Origin: Sphingomonadales bacterium
GTDB taxonomy: Bacteria > Pseudomonadota > Alphaproteobacteria > Sphingomonadales > Sphingomonadaceae
NCBI GenBank assembly: GCA_004173185.1
Contig: SEFZ01000004.1
Span: 124,001-188,000 of the forward strand
Direction of reading: 5' to 3'
Length of the DNA: 64,000 nt
The translations under genes were made by a program, and so were the position numbers. Position 1 is the stretch's first letter, and each line of letters opens with the position of its first letter. The notes under the pieces were generated by a model. The model was not told the DNA's origin. It was given only the letters and a program-made list of their open reading frames with translations, and did not search any database. Of the stretch, positions 27,138-36,289 are shown one piece after another.

Positions 27138-27138
27138 G

Positions 27139-27195
27139 ATGTCTCATGGTTCAGCAATGGGGTCGGTTCAGTTCGTTCGGGAGACGCACCGCTGA
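27139..27195 (+). CDS. 18-residue short ORF behind an extended Shine-Dalgarno
   Basis: The frame ATG...TGA encodes MSHGSAMGSVQFVRETHR. It has the best ribosome-binding site in the window. The peptide is too short for a family assignment. Its position at the front of a structured RNA with a terminator suggests either a leader peptide for attenuation or a small functional peptide. No amino-acid-biosynthesis codon run (such as repeated His or Leu) is present, which argues against classical biosynthetic attenuation. Confidence 0.5.
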   Translation: MSHGSAMGSVQFVRETHR

Positions 27196-27332
27196 GCTGA
27201 AGCACGGATGGAAGCCCTCCATCCGTTACGTGCCGGGAGGTATTCTCCTCCAGTCAACGGCACGGGCTGAAGCAAAGCGGTCCGCTTGGTCTCTCGGGCT
27301 GGAACTCTCTGGCCGCTGACCATGTCGGAGGT

Positions 27333-27374
27333 CGCCGGAATCCTTGAAAGGGTTCCGGCGGCCTTCTTCGTTTT
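27333..27374 (+). terminator. Rho-independent terminator of the structured RNA locus
   Basis: CGCCGGAATCC (27333-27343) pairs with GGGTTCCGGCG (27350-27360) through 11 base pairs including one T-G wobble, loop TTGAAA, followed by a T-rich tail TTCTTCGTTTT (27364-27374). It lies more than 100 bp before the next coding start, so transcription of the RNA locus probably ends here or is conditionally terminated. Confidence 0.8.
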
Positions 27375-27478
27375 GGGGAATCGCGCGCTGTATTTGCCCC
27401 AGCCGCCACGCAGCGCAGATTCGATGGCGATCCCTTTTCAGGCGTGTCATTCTCCGTATGGGGAATGGGGGACATGCG

Positions 27479-28051
27479 ATGCGGGCGATGCTTGCGGGGC
27501 TTTTGGCGACCAGCCTGAGCGGATGCGCCGTGCAGCCGGCGCGGCCGGTTTTGGCCGGTACTTCGTGCGATGCGAAATCCATTGAGTCCGCGCCGGGCAA
27601 GGCGTGGTGGCGCGAGCAGCGCTGGCGCTATCCTAGTGACGAGGCGGCGACGGCGGCGTATCTTTCCCTGCTCGATCAGACGCCAGCATGGCCCGACTGG
27701 TTCGTGCCCGCGAGCGGGACGCTGTCGGCCGGAACGCGGGTGCAGATGGCGCTGTCGCCCGGACAACCCGAGACCAAGCCGGGTGGCTTTGCGACCTTCG
27801 ACAATATCTTCGACGCAGGCGAGGTGCGCCAGTATCTCGCAGTGCGCGAAGCGTGGAAGCCCAAGGTCGATCGGGTGGTGACCTATGAGGTGACCCAGGA
27901 TTTGCCGGTGCAATTGGGGCCGGTGGGGCCGCAGATCGATCCGCAGCTTTGCGTGATGCTGCCGGGGCGCTGGTCGCAGGCGAAGATGCTGGTGCCGGAT
28001 ACGCAGCGGATGGAATATTTGCGGGTGATCGCGGTGCGCGAGATCCGGTGA
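27479..28051 (+). CDS. Hypothetical lipoprotein
   Basis: The ATG at 27479 begins a lipoprotein signal with lipobox LSGC (Cys16); an in-frame ATG at 27458 is an alternative. The 190-residue product has no recognised domain. The visible features are a Trp-rich N-terminal half (AWWREQRWRY, AWPDWFVPASG), a single later Cys and a beta-rich C-terminal half with VVTYEVTQDLPVQLGPVGP. It follows the structured RNA locus but is separated from its terminator by about 100 bp. Confidence 0.65.
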   Translation: MRAMLAGLLATSLSGCAVQPARPVLAGTSCDAKSIESAPGKAWWREQRWRYPSDEAATAAYLSLLDQTPAWPDWFVPASGTLSAGTRVQMALSPGQPETKPGGFATFDNIFDAGEVRQYLAVREAWKPKVDRVVTYEVTQDLPVQLGPVGPQIDPQLCVMLPGRWSQAKMLVPDTQRMEYLRVIAVREIR

Positions 28052-28070
28052 CCGATCCTCGCCTGAGCCC

Positions 28071-28094
28071 GTGCTTCGACAGGCCCAGCATGCG
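28071..28094. repeat. Degenerate copy of a sphingomonad-type intergenic repeat
   Basis: GTGCTTCGACAGGCCCAGCA (28071-28090) resembles the CTTCGACAAGCTCAG core of the element at 14410-14492 and lies between two convergent genes. Only one arm is recognisable. Confidence 0.4.
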
Positions 28095-28116
28095 CGGGTT
28101 TGGGAGTCTCTAGCTT

Positions 28117-29055
28117 CTAACCGCGCGGCTCGAAGATCGACCAGCCGGTGCGCTGCACGAGCCGTTCCAGCGCCAGCGTGCCGAGTTGCGAATTGCCGCG
28201 CGTGTTCAGCCCCGGCGACCATACGGCAATCGAGGCGATCCCCGGCGCGACCGCGAGAATGCCGCCGCCGACCCCCGATTTGCCGGGCAGGCCGACGCGA
28301 TAGGCGAACTCGCCCGAGCCGTCATAATGGCCGCACATCAGCATCAGCGCGTTGATCCGGCGGGCGCGCTGTGCGGAGACGATCTGGCGATCGGTCTGCG
28401 GATCGCGGCCACCGTGCATCAGATAGCGCCCGGCGAGCGCCAGCTGGCGGCAGCTCATCGCGAGCGCGCAATGGTGAAAATAGACGCCAAGGACACGCTC
28501 GGCGGGGTGATGGAGATTGCCGAAGGCGCGGATGTAATTGGCGAGCGCGATGTTGCGAAAGCCGGTTTCCGCCTCGGCAGCGGCGACCTGGCTGTCGATG
28601 AAGATCGCATCGTCGCCCGCGAGATTGCGGACGAAGCGCAGCATCTCGGCAATGACTTCGCGGGGCTCGCTGCGGCCGAGCAGCACGTCCGAAACGACGA
28701 TAGCCCCGGCATTGATGAAGGGATTGCGCGGGATGCCCTGTTCGGTTTCGAGCTGGACGATTGAGTTGAACGCGCTGCCCGATGGTTCGCGGCCGACCCG
28801 GTCCCACAGCTGATCGCCGACTGCGCCCAATGCGAGGGTGAGCGAGAAGACTTTGGAGATCGACTGGATCGAGAAGGGCGTGCTGGCATCGCCCGCCAGA
28901 TGCGTGGTGCCATCGGCTTCGACCACGGCGATGCCGAAGCGCTCGGCGCTGACGGCGGCGAGGGGTGGGATGTAGCTGGCGGGCGTGCCGCGATCCTGCG
29001 CCTCGGCCATTTCCTGCGCGATTTCGGCGACGATGCTGGAAAGGTCGGACGTCAA
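28117..29055 (-). CDS. glsA: Glutaminase A
   Basis: The 312-residue protein is a serine-dependent beta-lactamase-fold glutaminase. The catalytic S65-x-x-K68 lies in [12 protein letters not shown]. Other family segments are [15 protein letters not shown] and the late [18 protein letters not shown]. It deaminates glutamine to glutamate. The start overlaps the stop of the 75-residue gene (ATGA), which in turn overlaps mutS, so all three are translated from one message. Confidence 0.95.
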   Translation of the reverse strand: MTSDLSSIVAEIAQEMAEAQDRGTPASYIPPLAAVSAERFGIAVVEADGTTHLAGDASTPFSIQSISKVFSLTLALGAVGDQLWDRVGREPSGSAFNSIVQLETEQGIPRNPFINAGAIVVSDVLLGRSEPREVIAEMLRFVRNLAGDDAIFIDSQVAAAEAETGFRNIALANYIRAFGNLHHPAERVLGVYFHHCALAMSCRQLALAGRYLMHGGRDPQTDRQIVSAQRARRINALMLMCGHYDGSGEFAYRVGLPGKSGVGGGILAVAPGIASIAVWSPGLNTRGNSQLGTLALERLVQRTGWSIFEPRG

Positions 29056-29279
29056 TCGACGACGATCGGATGGTCGCTGCGCAGCTGGTCCGCCAGCCGC
29101 TCGACTGCGGCATTCTCATAGGAATCGCCGCTGGGGCTGATCAGCCAGTTGCAATGCGGATGGGTGGCGATGCTGTAGAGCTTTACTTCGCCGAGCACCG
29201 CGCGCCAGCGACGGCGGGTGCCGCTGCCTTCGCGGAGCAGTTTGCGGATGAACAGGTCGATGAGCGCGTCGCGGGTCAT
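29052..29279 (-). CDS. Small conserved protein between mutS and glsA
   Basis: This 75-residue protein overlaps both neighbours by 4 bp (ATGA on each side), good evidence that it is a real coupled gene. The N-terminal half is basic and helical ([28 protein letters not shown]), the centre has [12 protein letters not shown] and the end is acidic (RSDHPIVVD). I do not recognise a family. Its position suggests constitutive low-level expression with mutS. Confidence 0.75.
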   Translation of the reverse strand: MTRDALIDLFIRKLLREGSGTRRRWRAVLGEVKLYSIATHPHCNWLISPSGDSYENAAVERLADQLRSDHPIVVD

Positions 29280-31876
29280 TCGGCTGCGAGGCCCTTTAGC
29301 CGGTAGAGCGCCTCCAGCGCGTCACGGGGGGTGAGCGCGTCGACGTCGATGGCGGCGAGTTCGGTGCGGAGCGTATCGACGGCTTCTTCCTCGGCTTCGA
29401 CTACGGCGGCGAAGAGGGGGAGATCGTCTAGGCCCGCTGCGATGCCGCCGGTCTTGGCGCGGCCTGCTTCGAGCTTGTCGAGCACGGCCTTGGCGCGCTT
29501 GAGCGCGGCGGGGGGCATGCCGGCGAGCCGGGCGACGGCGATGCCGAAGCTGCGATCGGCGGGGCCTTCGGAGACTTCGTGGAGCAGGACGAGATCGCCC
29601 TTATATTCGCGGGCGCGGACATGATGGAGGGTGAGCGCTTCGCAGCGTTCGGCCAGCCGCGTCAGCTCGTGATAATGCGTCGCGAACAGGCAGCGGCAGC
29701 GATTATCCTCATGGATCGCCTCGACCACGGCCCATGCGATGGCGAGGCCATCATAAGTGCTGGTGCCGCGCCCGACTTCATCGAGGATGACGAAGCTGCG
29801 CGCGGTGGCCTGGGCGAGGATCGCGGCGGTTTCGACCATCTCGACCATGAAGGTCGAACGGCCACGCGCGAGATTGTCCGATGCGCCGACGCGGCTGAAC
29901 AGGCGATCGACTAGCCCGAGCTTGGCGCTGGTGGCGGGGACATAGCTGCCCGCTTGCGCGAGCACGGCGATCAGCGCGTTCTGGCGCAGGAAGGTCGATT
30001 TACCGCCCATGTTCGGGCCGGTGACCAGCCAGAGCCGGTTGGTTTCGGAGAGCGAAACATCATTGGCGACGAAGCGCCCGCCGGATTTGGCGATGGCGGC
30101 TTCGACCACCGGATGGCGCCCGCCTTCGACTTCGAAGCAGCTATGATCGACGAGTGTGGCCCGCGCCCAGCCGCCCTCTGCGGCGCGCTCGGCAAGTGCT
30201 GCGGAGACATCGATCCGGGCAAGCGCGTCGGCGGTGGCGGCGATGCTTTCTCGGCTGGCGAGCGCGGCTTCGGTAAGGTCCTCCAAATGCGCGGATTCGG
30301 CGGCGAGCGCGTGGGCACCGGCCTGCGTCACCTTGATCGCGACTTCGTGGAGTTCGGGCGCGTTGAAGCGGACGACGCCTGCCAATGTCTGGCGGTGGGT
30401 AAAGCCGCTTTCCTGCTTCATCAGCGGATCGGCGTTCCGCGCGGGCACTTCGATATGATAGCCGAGCACGCCGTTATGACGGATCTTGAGGGCGTTGATG
30501 CCAGTGCGGGTTTTATACTCTGCCTCCAGCGCGGCGATGGCTCGCCTGCCGCCTGCGCCTGCGTCGCGCAGATCGTCGAGCGCGGCGTCATAGTTTTCGG
30601 CGATATAGCCGCCCTTGTCGGCGTCGATCGGCGGCTCGGGAACGAGCGCGCGGCTGAGCAGGTCGATCAGTTCGCCATGGCCGCGTAGCTGCGGTGCCAG
30701 TTCGGTGAGCAGCGAAGGCGCCTCGGCGATCTTGCCGAGGCGTTCGCCCAAGCGCCATGCGCCGTCGAGGCCGTCGCGAAGCTGGCCGAGATCGCGCGGC
30801 GAGCCGCGTCCCGCCGCCAGGCGGCCGAGCGCGCGGCCGACATCGGGCAGCGCGCGCAGGCTCCCGCGAACGCTTTCGCGCAGGCCCGATTCGTCGTGGA
30901 AGCGCTGGACCAGATCGAGCCGGGCGTTGATCGCGTCGCGGTCCATCAGTGGCGCTGCGATGTCGCCGCCGAGCAGGCGCGCGCCTGCGCCGGTGACGGT
31001 GCGGTCCACGGCGTCGAGCAGGCTGCCCTTGCGCGCGCCCGCTGCTGTTGCGGTGAGTTCCAGGCTTTCGCGGGTGGCGGCGTCGATCGCCATGGCGGCT
31101 TCGGTGCGGCTGACGCGCGGGGGCCGCAGGAAGGGGAGCGAACCCTTGGCGGTGTGATCGAGATACGCGACGAGGCCGCCCGCGGCGGCGAGCGCTGCGC
31201 GCGAGAATTGCCCGAAGCCATCCAAAGTGGCGACGCCGAACAGACGCTTGAGCCGGGCTTCGCCATTGCCGCTTTCGAAGTCGATCTTGGGTCGGAGCGC
31301 CGTTGCGAGTTCGGCGAAGTCGGATGCTTCGGAGACGATGGTTTCGGCGGGCGATAGCCGCGCGATCTCGGCATCGGCGCGGCCGCTATCGGTTTCGATG
31401 ATGTGGAAAACGCCGGTGGAAATATCGGCGCAGGCGATGGCGACCTGGCCGCCGGCTTCGCCAATTGCTGCGCACCAATTTGCGGCGCGGCTGTCGAGCA
31501 AGGATTCCTCGGTGAGCGTGCCTGCCGTGACCACGCGGACGATCGCGCGGGCGACGAGCGCTTTCGATCCGGCGCGCGCCTTGGCCTGTTCGGGGGTTTC
31601 GATCTGGTTGGCGATGGCGACGCGGTGACCGGCCTTGATCAGCCGGGCGAGATAGCCGTCCATCGCATGGACCGGCACGCCGCACATCGGGATGCGCTCG
31701 CCTTCATGCTCGCCGCGCGCCGTGAGCGCGATATCGAGCGCGGCGCTGGCGATCCTGGCGTCGTCGAAGAACAGCTCGAAGAAATCGCCCATCCGGTAAA
31801 ACAGCAGGCAATCCTCGGCCTCTGCCTTGAGAGCGAGATATTGGGCCATCATCGGAGTGGGGGCGGCAGAAGACAT
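29276..31876 (-). CDS. mutS: DNA mismatch repair protein MutS
   Basis: I place the start at the ATG at 31876, giving 866 residues and the typical beginning TPMMAQYLALKAEAEDCLLFYRMGDFFELFFDDA, where F-x-E of the mismatch-binding wedge follows; the open frame extends 63 residues further without a good start. The C-terminal ATPase shows GPNMGGKSTFLRQ, LDEVGRGTSTYDG and FATHYHELT. It recognises mispairs and recruits MutL. It is the first gene of the mutS-75aa-glsA run. Confidence 0.96.
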   Translation of the reverse strand: MSSAAPTPMMAQYLALKAEAEDCLLFYRMGDFFELFFDDARIASAALDIALTARGEHEGERIPMCGVPVHAMDGYLARLIKAGHRVAIANQIETPEQAKARAGSKALVARAIVRVVTAGTLTEESLLDSRAANWCAAIGEAGGQVAIACADISTGVFHIIETDSGRADAEIARLSPAETIVSEASDFAELATALRPKIDFESGNGEARLKRLFGVATLDGFGQFSRAALAAAGGLVAYLDHTAKGSLPFLRPPRVSRTEAAMAIDAATRESLELTATAAGARKGSLLDAVDRTVTGAGARLLGGDIAAPLMDRDAINARLDLVQRFHDESGLRESVRGSLRALPDVGRALGRLAAGRGSPRDLGQLRDGLDGAWRLGERLGKIAEAPSLLTELAPQLRGHGELIDLLSRALVPEPPIDADKGGYIAENYDAALDDLRDAGAGGRRAIAALEAEYKTRTGINALKIRHNGVLGYHIEVPARNADPLMKQESGFTHRQTLAGVVRFNAPELHEVAIKVTQAGAHALAAESAHLEDLTEAALASRESIAATADALARIDVSAALAERAAEGGWARATLVDHSCFEVEGGRHPVVEAAIAKSGGRFVANDVSLSETNRLWLVTGPNMGGKSTFLRQNALIAVLAQAGSYVPATSAKLGLVDRLFSRVGASDNLARGRSTFMVEMVETAAILAQATARSFVILDEVGRGTSTYDGLAIAWAVVEAIHEDNRCRCLFATHYHELTRLAERCEALTLHHVRAREYKGDLVLLHEVSEGPADRSFGIAVARLAGMPPAALKRAKAVLDKLEAGRAKTGGIAAGLDDLPLFAAVVEAEEEAVDTLRTELAAIDVDALTPRDALEALYRLKGLAAE

Positions 31877-31955
31877 TGGTTCCCAGCTAACCACGCGGGG
31901 GCGATTCTCCAAGCGAGCGCGTGACAGGAACTGTTGGCAACGATAAGCTCCGGGG

Positions 31956-33515
31956 ATGCGGAACGGGGATGGCGCTACGAAAAAATCGGGCGCGCGGCTC
32001 TGGTTGCTCGGCTCTCCCGCGATTGCGCTTTTCGCCTTTGCCGCGATCCTGCCCTTGTTCTTCACTGCGATCCCGCCGCTGATCGACTTGCCGGGGCACC
32101 TCGGGCGCTTCGCGATTCAGGCGGCGGGGCCGGAAAGCCCGCTTCGAACCTATTTCGATTTCCGCTGGGCGCTGTCGCTCAATCTGGGCGCAGATCTGGC
32201 GGTCGAGGCGCTGCGGCATGTGTTCGGGCTGGCGGGGGCCTTGTGGGCGGTGGTTGCGGCGACGACGGGGCTGACGGTGCTGGGCGTGTTCCTGATCGCG
32301 CGGGCGGGCAACCGACACGGGGCCTATGCGATCAGCTGGGCGCTGCCGTTCGTTCATGGCTTCGCGTTCCGGCACGGCTTTGTGAACTTCTCGCTGGGCG
32401 CGGCGCTGTCTTTGCTCGGCTTTGCCGTGTGGCTGCATCTGGCGGACCGGGTGAAGCTGCGCGCGGCGCTGATCCTGCCGCTCGCGCCGTTGCTGCTGGT
32501 GGTTCACGCCGTGGGTGGCGGGCTGTTGATAGTGCTGATCGGGGGCCGCGAAGCATGGCTGGCGTGGCGGACGGGCGATTGGCGCGCCGTATGGGTGGTG
32601 TGGCCGCTCGCGGCGGGGGGCGTCTTTGCCGCCGCTTACATGCTGTTCGGCAATTCGAGCGGCGGAGCGACGCGCTGGGTGCTTGAGCGCAAGCTCGACG
32701 GGCTGATGATGGCGGCGCGCGATCAACATATCCTGCTCGATATCGGCACGTCTTTGCTCACCGTGGCGGTGCTGGTGACCGGCTGGCGGGCAGGCGCGAA
32801 GATGCGCGAGGCAGGGGCGGTCGCGGCGCTGGCATTGCTGTTCGTCGCCGTGCCTGCCTTGCTTTCGGGCGTGGCGCATGTGGATTCGCGCCTTGTGCCG
32901 CTGCTGGCGATGCTGGCGCTGGCGTTGCAGGATTGGAGCAAGGTTATGCCCGGGCTCCGGCGCGGAGTGATGATCGCGGGGTTCGCGCTGTTCGCGGTGC
33001 GGCTGGCGGTCACGACAACGGCCTTTGCAGGCTATGGCGCCAGCTATGACAGCGAGATGAAAGCAATCGACCATATTGCGCGGGGCAGCCGGGTGCTGGC
33101 GCTCACGCAAATCGAGTGCGGGCTGGCCGGCTGGCGCGAGGCGCGGCTCGATCATGTGTCGAACCTCGCCAGCGTCTATCGCGAAGCCTGGGTCAATTCA
33201 CACTGGGCAGCACAGGGGGCGCAATTGCTGCAGGTCCGGTATCGCCCGTCGAACGACTATTATGCCGACCCGTCCGAATTCGTCTGGCCCGAGCGGTGCA
33301 TCGACATGGCCAAGCCGTTTGCGGCGCGCTCGCGACACACGATTGCCGAAACAATGCCGCGTCTGCCAGTGGACCGTGTGGACTATATCTGGCTGATCGG
33401 CACGCGCGCGCCCGCCGATTTTGCCGATCCGCGGCTCGCCAGAATATGGTCCAATGGCACGAGCGACTTATTTGCGGTGCGTGCCCCGGTTCCCAATTCG
33501 GCTTCGCGGCCCTAA
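31956..33515 (+). CDS. Polytopic membrane protein, GT-C-like architecture
   Basis: The 519-residue protein has about ten hydrophobic segments (residues 18-370) and a soluble C-terminal domain of about 140 residues. An early luminal loop with PPLIDLPGHLGR (Asp after helix 1) resembles the first loop of GT-C glycosyltransferases, but the family match is by layout only. It is divergent from mutS over 79 bp. The substrate is unknown. Confidence 0.65.
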   Translation: MRNGDGATKKSGARLWLLGSPAIALFAFAAILPLFFTAIPPLIDLPGHLGRFAIQAAGPESPLRTYFDFRWALSLNLGADLAVEALRHVFGLAGALWAVVAATTGLTVLGVFLIARAGNRHGAYAISWALPFVHGFAFRHGFVNFSLGAALSLLGFAVWLHLADRVKLRAALILPLAPLLLVVHAVGGGLLIVLIGGREAWLAWRTGDWRAVWVVWPLAAGGVFAAAYMLFGNSSGGATRWVLERKLDGLMMAARDQHILLDIGTSLLTVAVLVTGWRAGAKMREAGAVAALALLFVAVPALLSGVAHVDSRLVPLLAMLALALQDWSKVMPGLRRGVMIAGFALFAVRLAVTTTAFAGYGASYDSEMKAIDHIARGSRVLALTQIECGLAGWREARLDHVSNLASVYREAWVNSHWAAQGAQLLQVRYRPSNDYYADPSEFVWPERCIDMAKPFAARSRHTIAETMPRLPVDRVDYIWLIGTRAPADFADPRLARIWSNGTSDLFAVRAPVPNSASRP

Positions 33516-33547
33516 GAGACCCGAAACCTTCCCGGAGAAATTCACAA

Positions 33548-35803
33548 ATGGCTGAAGACAGCAGCGTTCAATTTTCGGAGCGCGAGGCGCTGCTCTATCA
33601 CAGCGAAGGCCGCCCCGGTAAAATTGAGATCATCGCCTCCAAGCCGATGGCGACGCAGCGCGACCTCGCGCTTGCTTATTCGCCCGGCGTCGCGGTGCCC
33701 GTGCTGGCGATCGCCGCCGATCCCGCGCTTGCTTATGATTATACCGCCAAGGGCAATTTGGTTGCCGTGATCTCGAACGGCACGGCGATCCTCGGCCTCG
33801 GCAATCTTGGCGCGCTGGCTTCCAAGCCGGTGATGGAGGGCAAGGCCGTTCTCTTCAAGCGCTTCGCCGATGTCGACTCGATCGATCTCGAGCTGAAGAC
33901 CGAAGACGTGGATCGTTTTATCGACGCAGTCGAACTGATGGAGCCGAGCTTTGGCGGCATCAATCTGGAGGACATCAAGGCCCCCGAATGCTTCGTGATC
34001 GAGCAGACGCTGCGCGAGCGCATGAACATTCCGGTGTTCCATGACGATCAGCACGGCACCGCGATCATCGCGGCCGCTGGCCTGATCAACGCGCTGTATC
34101 TGACCGGGCGCGACATCAAGACGACCAAGGTCGTCGTCAACGGCGCGGGTGCGGCTGCGATTGCCTGCACCGAACTGATCAAGGCGCTGGGTCTGCCGCA
34201 GAATAACCTGCTGATGTGCGACCGGACCGGCGTGATCTATCAGGGCCGCGAAGGCATCAACCAGTGGCAGTCGGCGCATGCGGTGCCGACCGAGCGCCGC
34301 ACGCTGGCCGAAGCGCTGGTCGACGCGGACGTGTTCCTCGGCCTCTCCGCCGCCAACGCGCTGCCGGCCGAACTGCTCGTGAAGATGGCGCCCAAGCCGA
34401 TCATCTTCGCGATGGCCAATCCCGATCCCGAAATCACCCCGCCGGAAGCCAAGCGCGTCCGTCCCGACGTGATCATCGCCACGGGCCGCTCGGATTATCC
34501 GAACCAGGTCAACAACGTGCTGTGCTTCCCGTTCATCTTCCGCGGCGCGCTCGACGTGCGTGCGACGACGATCAACGATGAGATGAAGATCGCCGCCGCG
34601 ACTGCGCTGGCCGAACTCGCGCGCCAGCGCGTGCCCGAGGAAGTTGCTGCGGCCTATGGCGTCGAGCATGTCTTCGGCCCCGATTACATCATCCCGGCAC
34701 CGTTCGATCCGCGACTGATGGAGATCGTTCCCACCGCCGTGGCACAGGCCGCGATGGATTCGGGCGTGGCGACGCGCCCTATCGAGAATATGGCGGCATA
34801 TCGCCTGGAGCTTCGCGCACGGCTTAACCCGACCACGTCGGTGCTGAGCCTTGCCGATGAGGGCGCGCGGGCGAATCCCAAGCGCGTGATCTTCGCCGAG
34901 GCCGAGGAAGAAGTCGTGCTGCGCGCGGCAATCGCCTTCAAGGCCGAAGGCTATGGCACGCCGGTGCTGGTCGGCCGCGAAAGCGTGGGCGAGCGGCTGC
35001 GGGCGCTGGGTGCCGACCCCGACGAGTTCGAGCTGCACAACAGCGTCAATTCGCCGCTCGTGCCCGAAATGGTCAACGTCCTGTACCAACGCCTCCAGCG
35101 CCGGGGCTATCTCCGCCGCGATGCCGAGCGGATGGTCAATCGTGATCGCAACATCTTTGGTGCACTGCTGCTCCAACTCGGTCACGCCGATGCGATGATC
35201 ACCGGCGTGACGCGCACCTGGGCCGAATCGATGCGCCAGGTGAAGCGCGTGATCGATCCGCAGCCCGGCCGCACGCCTTTCGGCATGCACATCATGGTCG
35301 GCCAGACGCACACGGTGTTTATCGCTGACACCACGGTCAACGAGCGCCCCAGCGCCGAGGAACTGGCCAACATCGCCGAGGGCGCGGCCAATGTCGCGCG
35401 CCGCATGGGGCATACGCCGCGCGTGGCATTCCTCAGCTATTCGAACTTCGGTAACCCCGAGGGGCAGTGGCTCGAGAATGTTCGTGGCGGCATCGCTATC
35501 CTCGACGGCCGCGAAGTTGAGTTCGAATATGAAGGCGAGATGTCGCCCGACGTCGCGCTCAATCCCAAGCAGCTGGCCAAATATCCGTTTGCGCGGCTTT
35601 CGGGACCGGCAAACGTGCTGATCATGCCGGGTCTGCAATCCGCCAACATCTCCGCAAAGTTGCTGCGCGAGCTGGGCGGCGATTCCACCATCGGCCCGAT
35701 CCTGCTGGGCATGGAGAAATCGGTGCAGATCGCGCCGATGACCGCGAGCGCCAGCGAATTGGTGACGCTGGCGGTGCTGGCGGCGGGCGGGATCGCCCGC
35801 TGA
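33548..35803 (+). CDS. maeB: NADP-dependent malic enzyme with phosphotransacetylase-like domain
   Basis: The 751-residue protein (ATG at 33548, GGAG upstream) is the MaeB type. The N-terminal malic domain has [11 protein letters not shown], the catalytic Tyr/Lys region, FHDDQHGTA and [11 protein letters not shown] for NADP binding. From about residue 430 a phosphotransacetylase-like domain begins ([10 protein letters not shown], later [27 protein letters not shown]), which is regulatory rather than catalytic in known MaeB. It converts malate to pyruvate plus CO2 and NADPH. Confidence 0.95.
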   Translation: MAEDSSVQFSEREALLYHSEGRPGKIEIIASKPMATQRDLALAYSPGVAVPVLAIAADPALAYDYTAKGNLVAVISNGTAILGLGNLGALASKPVMEGKAVLFKRFADVDSIDLELKTEDVDRFIDAVELMEPSFGGINLEDIKAPECFVIEQTLRERMNIPVFHDDQHGTAIIAAAGLINALYLTGRDIKTTKVVVNGAGAAAIACTELIKALGLPQNNLLMCDRTGVIYQGREGINQWQSAHAVPTERRTLAEALVDADVFLGLSAANALPAELLVKMAPKPIIFAMANPDPEITPPEAKRVRPDVIIATGRSDYPNQVNNVLCFPFIFRGALDVRATTINDEMKIAAATALAELARQRVPEEVAAAYGVEHVFGPDYIIPAPFDPRLMEIVPTAVAQAAMDSGVATRPIENMAAYRLELRARLNPTTSVLSLADEGARANPKRVIFAEAEEEVVLRAAIAFKAEGYGTPVLVGRESVGERLRALGADPDEFELHNSVNSPLVPEMVNVLYQRLQRRGYLRRDAERMVNRDRNIFGALLLQLGHADAMITGVTRTWAESMRQVKRVIDPQPGRTPFGMHIMVGQTHTVFIADTTVNERPSAEELANIAEGAANVARRMGHTPRVAFLSYSNFGNPEGQWLENVRGGIAILDGREVEFEYEGEMSPDVALNPKQLAKYPFARLSGPANVLIMPGLQSANISAKLLRELGGDSTIGPILLGMEKSVQIAPMTASASELVTLAVLAAGGIAR

Positions 35804-35839
35804 CGCAAAGCCTCTTGCTGGTATAAAATAACAGGGTGA

Positions 35840-35868
35840 CCTGCGCCGGGCTTGTGCCCGTGCGCAGG
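35840..35868 (+). terminator. Hairpin downstream of maeB
   Basis: CCTGCGCCGGGC (35840-35851) pairs with GCCCG-T-GCGCAGG (35856-35868) through 12 base pairs with a single bulged T and loop TTGT. There is no strong T-tract. It lies between the stop codons of convergent maeB and the small gene at 35890, so a bidirectional terminator role is likely. Confidence 0.55.
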
Positions 35869-35889
35869 CGGCAGCGCGTTGATCCGGTA

Positions 35890-36234
35890 TTAGCCGGTCG
35901 CGGCTTCGAGCCGGTCTAACCAGGCGCGGGCCTGTTTGGGTTCGCCGACCGCATGCGATGAAACCTTACCCCGCGACGCGAGAAACTCGTGGTGCAGCGC
36001 GAAAGGCTCGAGCCCGAGCTTCTCGCGCGCTGCGTCGATCGACTCACCAAGATCGGTGAGGTTGTCGACCACGGGCGCGATCTTGGCGCGGGTGACGCGA
36101 TCCTGATTGTGATCGAACAAGCCCCATTTGCCCGCCGCCGTATCCCGCAGCGCGGCGAGCAGGGCGTCTTTATATTCGACCTCCATCTCGGCGCGCCGCA
36201 GGTCCAGTGCTTCGAGGCGATCTGCTTTTGCCAT
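35890..36234 (-). CDS. Small hypothetical helical protein
   Basis: The 114-residue soluble protein is helical and mixed-charge, starting AKADRLEALDLRRAEMEVEYKD-like helices, with a conserved-looking WGLFDHNQDR segment in the middle and a SSHAVGEPKQARAWLDRL tail. No signal peptide or membrane segment is visible. It is 56 bp from the gene at 36290-37300 on the same strand. I do not recognise the family. Confidence 0.65.
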   Translation of the reverse strand: MAKADRLEALDLRRAEMEVEYKDALLAALRDTAAGKWGLFDHNQDRVTRAKIAPVVDNLTDLGESIDAAREKLGLEPFALHHEFLASRGKVSSHAVGEPKQARAWLDRLEAATG

Positions 36235-36289
36235 GCGGCGTTCTCGGGTAGCGCCGGGCTTGCGTCAACGCCGTTGATCTCGGCAGGCT

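Larger units (their letters stand above)
27124..27374 (+). ncRNA. Candidate structured RNA locus (cis-regulatory RNA or dual-function small RNA)
   Basis: The only substantial gene-free region over 500 bp in the window. In order: extended Shine-Dalgarno, an 18-codon ORF (27139-27195), an 8-bp hairpin (CGGATGGA 27205-27212 with TCCATCCG 27218-27225), a second stem CGTGCCG/CGGCACG (27229-27235 with 27258-27264) enclosing a GGAG/CTCC hairpin, an unstructured linker, and a strong terminator (27333-27360 plus T-rich tail). The +-strand order is consistent with one transcript of roughly 250-330 nt. No Rfam family is recognised by eye. The promoter is not clear; the AT-rich stretch at 27040-27060 is a candidate. 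Confidence 0.55.

Noticed and set aside
31887..33155. Open frame of about 420 codons antisense to the GT-C-like membrane gene
   Set aside because: Extreme Arg/Gln/His composition typical of a shadow frame; no hydrophobic or domain pattern.
33542..35638. Long open frame antisense to maeB (nearly 700 codons)
   Set aside because: High-G+C codon bias creates long antisense frames. It lacks a Shine-Dalgarno and has a His/Arg/Asp-rich composition without domain motifs, while the opposite strand is a clear malic enzyme.
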